NCBI GenBank assembly: GCA_017470815.1
Contig: JAFUXT010000016.1
Span: 1-50,450, forward strand
From: a bacterium
GTDB lineage: Bacteria > Cyanobacteriota > Vampirovibrionia > Gastranaerophilales > Gastranaerophilaceae
DNA: 50,450 bases
Direction of reading: 5' to 3'
The position numbers and the translations under genes are program-made. Each line of letters starts with the position of its first letter. Position 1 is the first letter of the stretch. This document shows, piece by piece, positions 49,382 through 50,450 of the stretch. The notes beneath the pieces are model-generated. The model searched no databases. It had not been told where the DNA came from and was given only the letters and a program-made list of their open reading frames with translations.

Positions 49382-49997
49382 GTTCTTCCATCATTTTGTT
49401 ATACATATCAAGATAAGTCTGCGCTTGTTTTTCTTTTCCCTGCATTTTGTATGTGTAAGCGAGATTATAATATACATTTGGTTCGTTTGCTCTTAAATCA
49501 ACCGAACGGAAAAAATTATATCTTGCCTGTGAATATTTTTTCAGTTGTAAATATGCACAACCGATATTGTAGTATCCGTATGAAAAATCAGGTTTGTATT
49601 TTACTGCAAGTTTAAATTCCGTAAGCGCCATGTTGGGTTGATTTTTTGTTAAATAAATGTAGCCCATGTTGTAGTGCGGTTTATAAAATTTCGGATTTTT
49701 TTGTGCGGATTTGTTGAACATATATAGTGCCTGTTCAATATTTTCTTTATCCTGCATAATATTGCCCATTAAAAGCCAATCTTCCGCACTCCTTTGTTCC
49801 TCGGGGATTTGCTCCAACATTTCAAGTGCTTTATCAATGTCATTTTGGGCATAAAACACTCTTGCCTGCTGACTATGCGTATTATCCTGTGTCTGCTCTT
49901 GAGATGACTGTTCTTTATTGAACGAAAATCCGTAGCAATTTGTTGCAGGTATAATTAAACTTGCTATTAATAATGAAATTAAAAATCCCTTCTTCAT
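49371..49997 (-). CDS. exported TPR protein
   Basis: A hydrophobic signal segment (KKGFLISLLIASLIIPATNC) leads into a polar linker and four to five TPR units from about residue 45 to the end (EDWLLMGNIMQDKENIEQAL, YKPHYNMGYIYLTKNQPNMA, and so on). It is probably periplasmic; the cysteine after the signal is not in a good lipobox. The ATG at 49997 is preferred because it gives a clean signal peptide and fits the promoter; a frame extension to 50051 adds an unlikely basic N-terminus. Coupled to the HAD gene. Confidence 0.82.
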   Translation of the reverse strand: MKKGFLISLLIASLIIPATNCYGFSFNKEQSSQEQTQDNTHSQQARVFYAQNDIDKALEMLEQIPEEQRSAEDWLLMGNIMQDKENIEQALYMFNKSAQKNPKFYKPHYNMGYIYLTKNQPNMALTEFKLAVKYKPDFSYGYYNIGCAYLQLKKYSQARYNFFRSVDLRANEPNVYYNLAYTYKMQGKEKQAQTYLDMYNKMMEEHEF

Positions 49998-50004
49998 AAT
50001 TGAA

Positions 50005-50034
50005 ATTATATGACAAAAATTTTTTTTCAGCCAA
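50005..50034 (-). promoter_or_regulatory. promoter of the exported TPR gene
   Basis: On the minus strand TTGGCT (50034-50029), 18 bp, perfect TATAAT (50010-50005), then seven bases to the ATG at 49997. No Shine-Dalgarno, so a leaderless mRNA is likely. Confidence 0.55.
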
Positions 50035-50040
50035 ATAAAT

Positions 50041-50160
50041 TTGACTGTCAAAAAAAACGGGTAATAATGTCAGACAGATGTCTCTTTTAAATATGCGCTC
50101 TACATAAAACGCATAACAAAACCTAATCCTGTCATTACTCCTTTTGACAGGATTCTTTTT
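50041..50160 (+). ncRNA. possible small RNA with own promoter and terminator
   Basis: TTGACT (50041-50046) and a TAATAAT about 15 bp downstream could form a promoter. The transcript of about 85 nt would end at the terminator at 50125-50160. It holds a short AGAC/GTCT stem and no convincing reading frame. No plus-strand gene lies upstream to explain the terminator. Confidence 0.3.
50125..50160 (+). terminator. rho-independent terminator (orphan)
   Basis: AATCCTGTCA (50125-50134) pairs with TGACAGGATT (50145-50154), then CTTTTT. It faces the plus strand, where no gene ends. Confidence 0.7.
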
Positions 50161-50209
50161 ACATAATATTTGTTATAGGAATATGTTGAGAGATTAAAAA
50201 TTTCTGCTT

Positions 50210-50450
50210 GTTCATTCTTTCTCTTTTCTTGCGATGAAAAGAGAAAGAATGAACCAAGAAAGAGAAAATACGCTATTTCACTGCAATGCCTGACGGCATT
50301 GCTCCGCGCATAAGATATAAGTATAAAATGTTCATTCGTTTTTGTCCTTACGGACAAAAATCAATCAGGCGCCTAAAACTACGGCGCCTTTGATAAAAAC
50401 TCATCAAGCGCGCGCCGTTGTCCTTAGGCGCGCTAAGAGATTTTTGCCGA
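50210..50450. repeat. cluster of strong hairpins, no gene
   Basis: A perfect 19-bp stem (50210-50228 with 50236-50254, loop of 7) is followed by GCAATGCC/GGCATTGC (50283-50302), TTTTTGTCC/GGACAAAAA (50339-50360), AGGCGCC/GGCGCCT (50367-50389) and AGCGCG/CGCGCT (50407-50434). Local G+C rises towards the window end. This looks like dispersed palindromic repeats rather than a gene. Confidence 0.6.

Noticed and set aside
50100..50357. 85-codon minus-strand open frame
   Set aside because: It runs through a perfect inverted repeat and several palindromes, has no ribosome-binding site, and its composition reflects the repeats.

Overview
The window is AT-rich (roughly one third G+C), densely packed bacterial DNA. 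Protein style points to a gut-type Gastranaerophilales (Vampirovibrionia/'Melainabacteria', Cyanobacteriota). The clues are pseudopilins with an FTLAEIMITIGIIGVV start, lineage-type proteins opening with FKAS or FTGK motifs, a DUF4330 protein, a B12-dependent ribonucleotide reductase and a VorB/KorA-type 2-oxoacid:ferredoxin oxidoreductase. This is a judgement from recalled sequence style, not a database result.

Layout. 1-293: no protein; a foldable stretch that may be a structured RNA. 294-2875: a HExxH protein and a long TPR protein. 3040-5791: rpsE-rpmD-rplO-secY, a fragment of the ribosomal spc operon with none of its usual neighbours. 5854-9359 (minus): a protein of tandem helix-turn-helix units and nrdJ. 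9565-14221: peptide-type ABC transporter genes (binding protein and two permeases, no ATPase) and an MgtC-like protein. 14247-16170: an XRE regulator divergent from a pseudopilin, then a two-copy dispersed-type repeat. 16324-19817: pyrH-frr-cdsA-rnc-rpe operon. 19819-29002: lineage-specific proteins, cdd, an FAD-linked oxidase and a 1,692-residue coiled-coil protein. 29184-31797: four-subunit 2-oxoacid:ferredoxin oxidoreductase. 31879-45532: formyltransferase-like protein, mtaB, HNH protein, the surface-sugar genes rfaE1, O-antigen ligase and rfbA, zinc-ribbon proteins, and malQ with a TPR/NHL protein. 45630-48663: tRNA-Lys(CTT) and a 2.95-kb decayed prophage inserted in it. 48689-50051: HAD hydrolase and TPR protein. 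50052-50450: no convincing gene; a possible small RNA and a cluster of hairpins.

The most notable region is the prophage remnant. A 54-bp direct repeat covering the 5' half of tRNA-Lys brackets it. It retains the C-terminal end of a tyrosine integrase, a 5'-truncated tail-fibre-like gene, a variable protein of the diversity-generating-retroelement (DGR) type and the end of an amidase. The last 110 bases of the variable gene are 62% G+C and only 10% A, next to DNA that is 35% G+C and 40% A, and a hairpin follows the stop codon. These are the marks of an adenine-mutagenised variable repeat, yet no reverse transcriptase or template repeat is visible here. The element also brings its own promoter to the tRNA, with the same -35 hexamer and spacing as the displaced original.

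Two genome-style features recur. Several genes have a -10 box 6-7 nt before the ATG and no Shine-Dalgarno, predicting leaderless mRNAs. Six convergent gene pairs end within 2 bp of each other or overlap by 4 bp at their stop codons.
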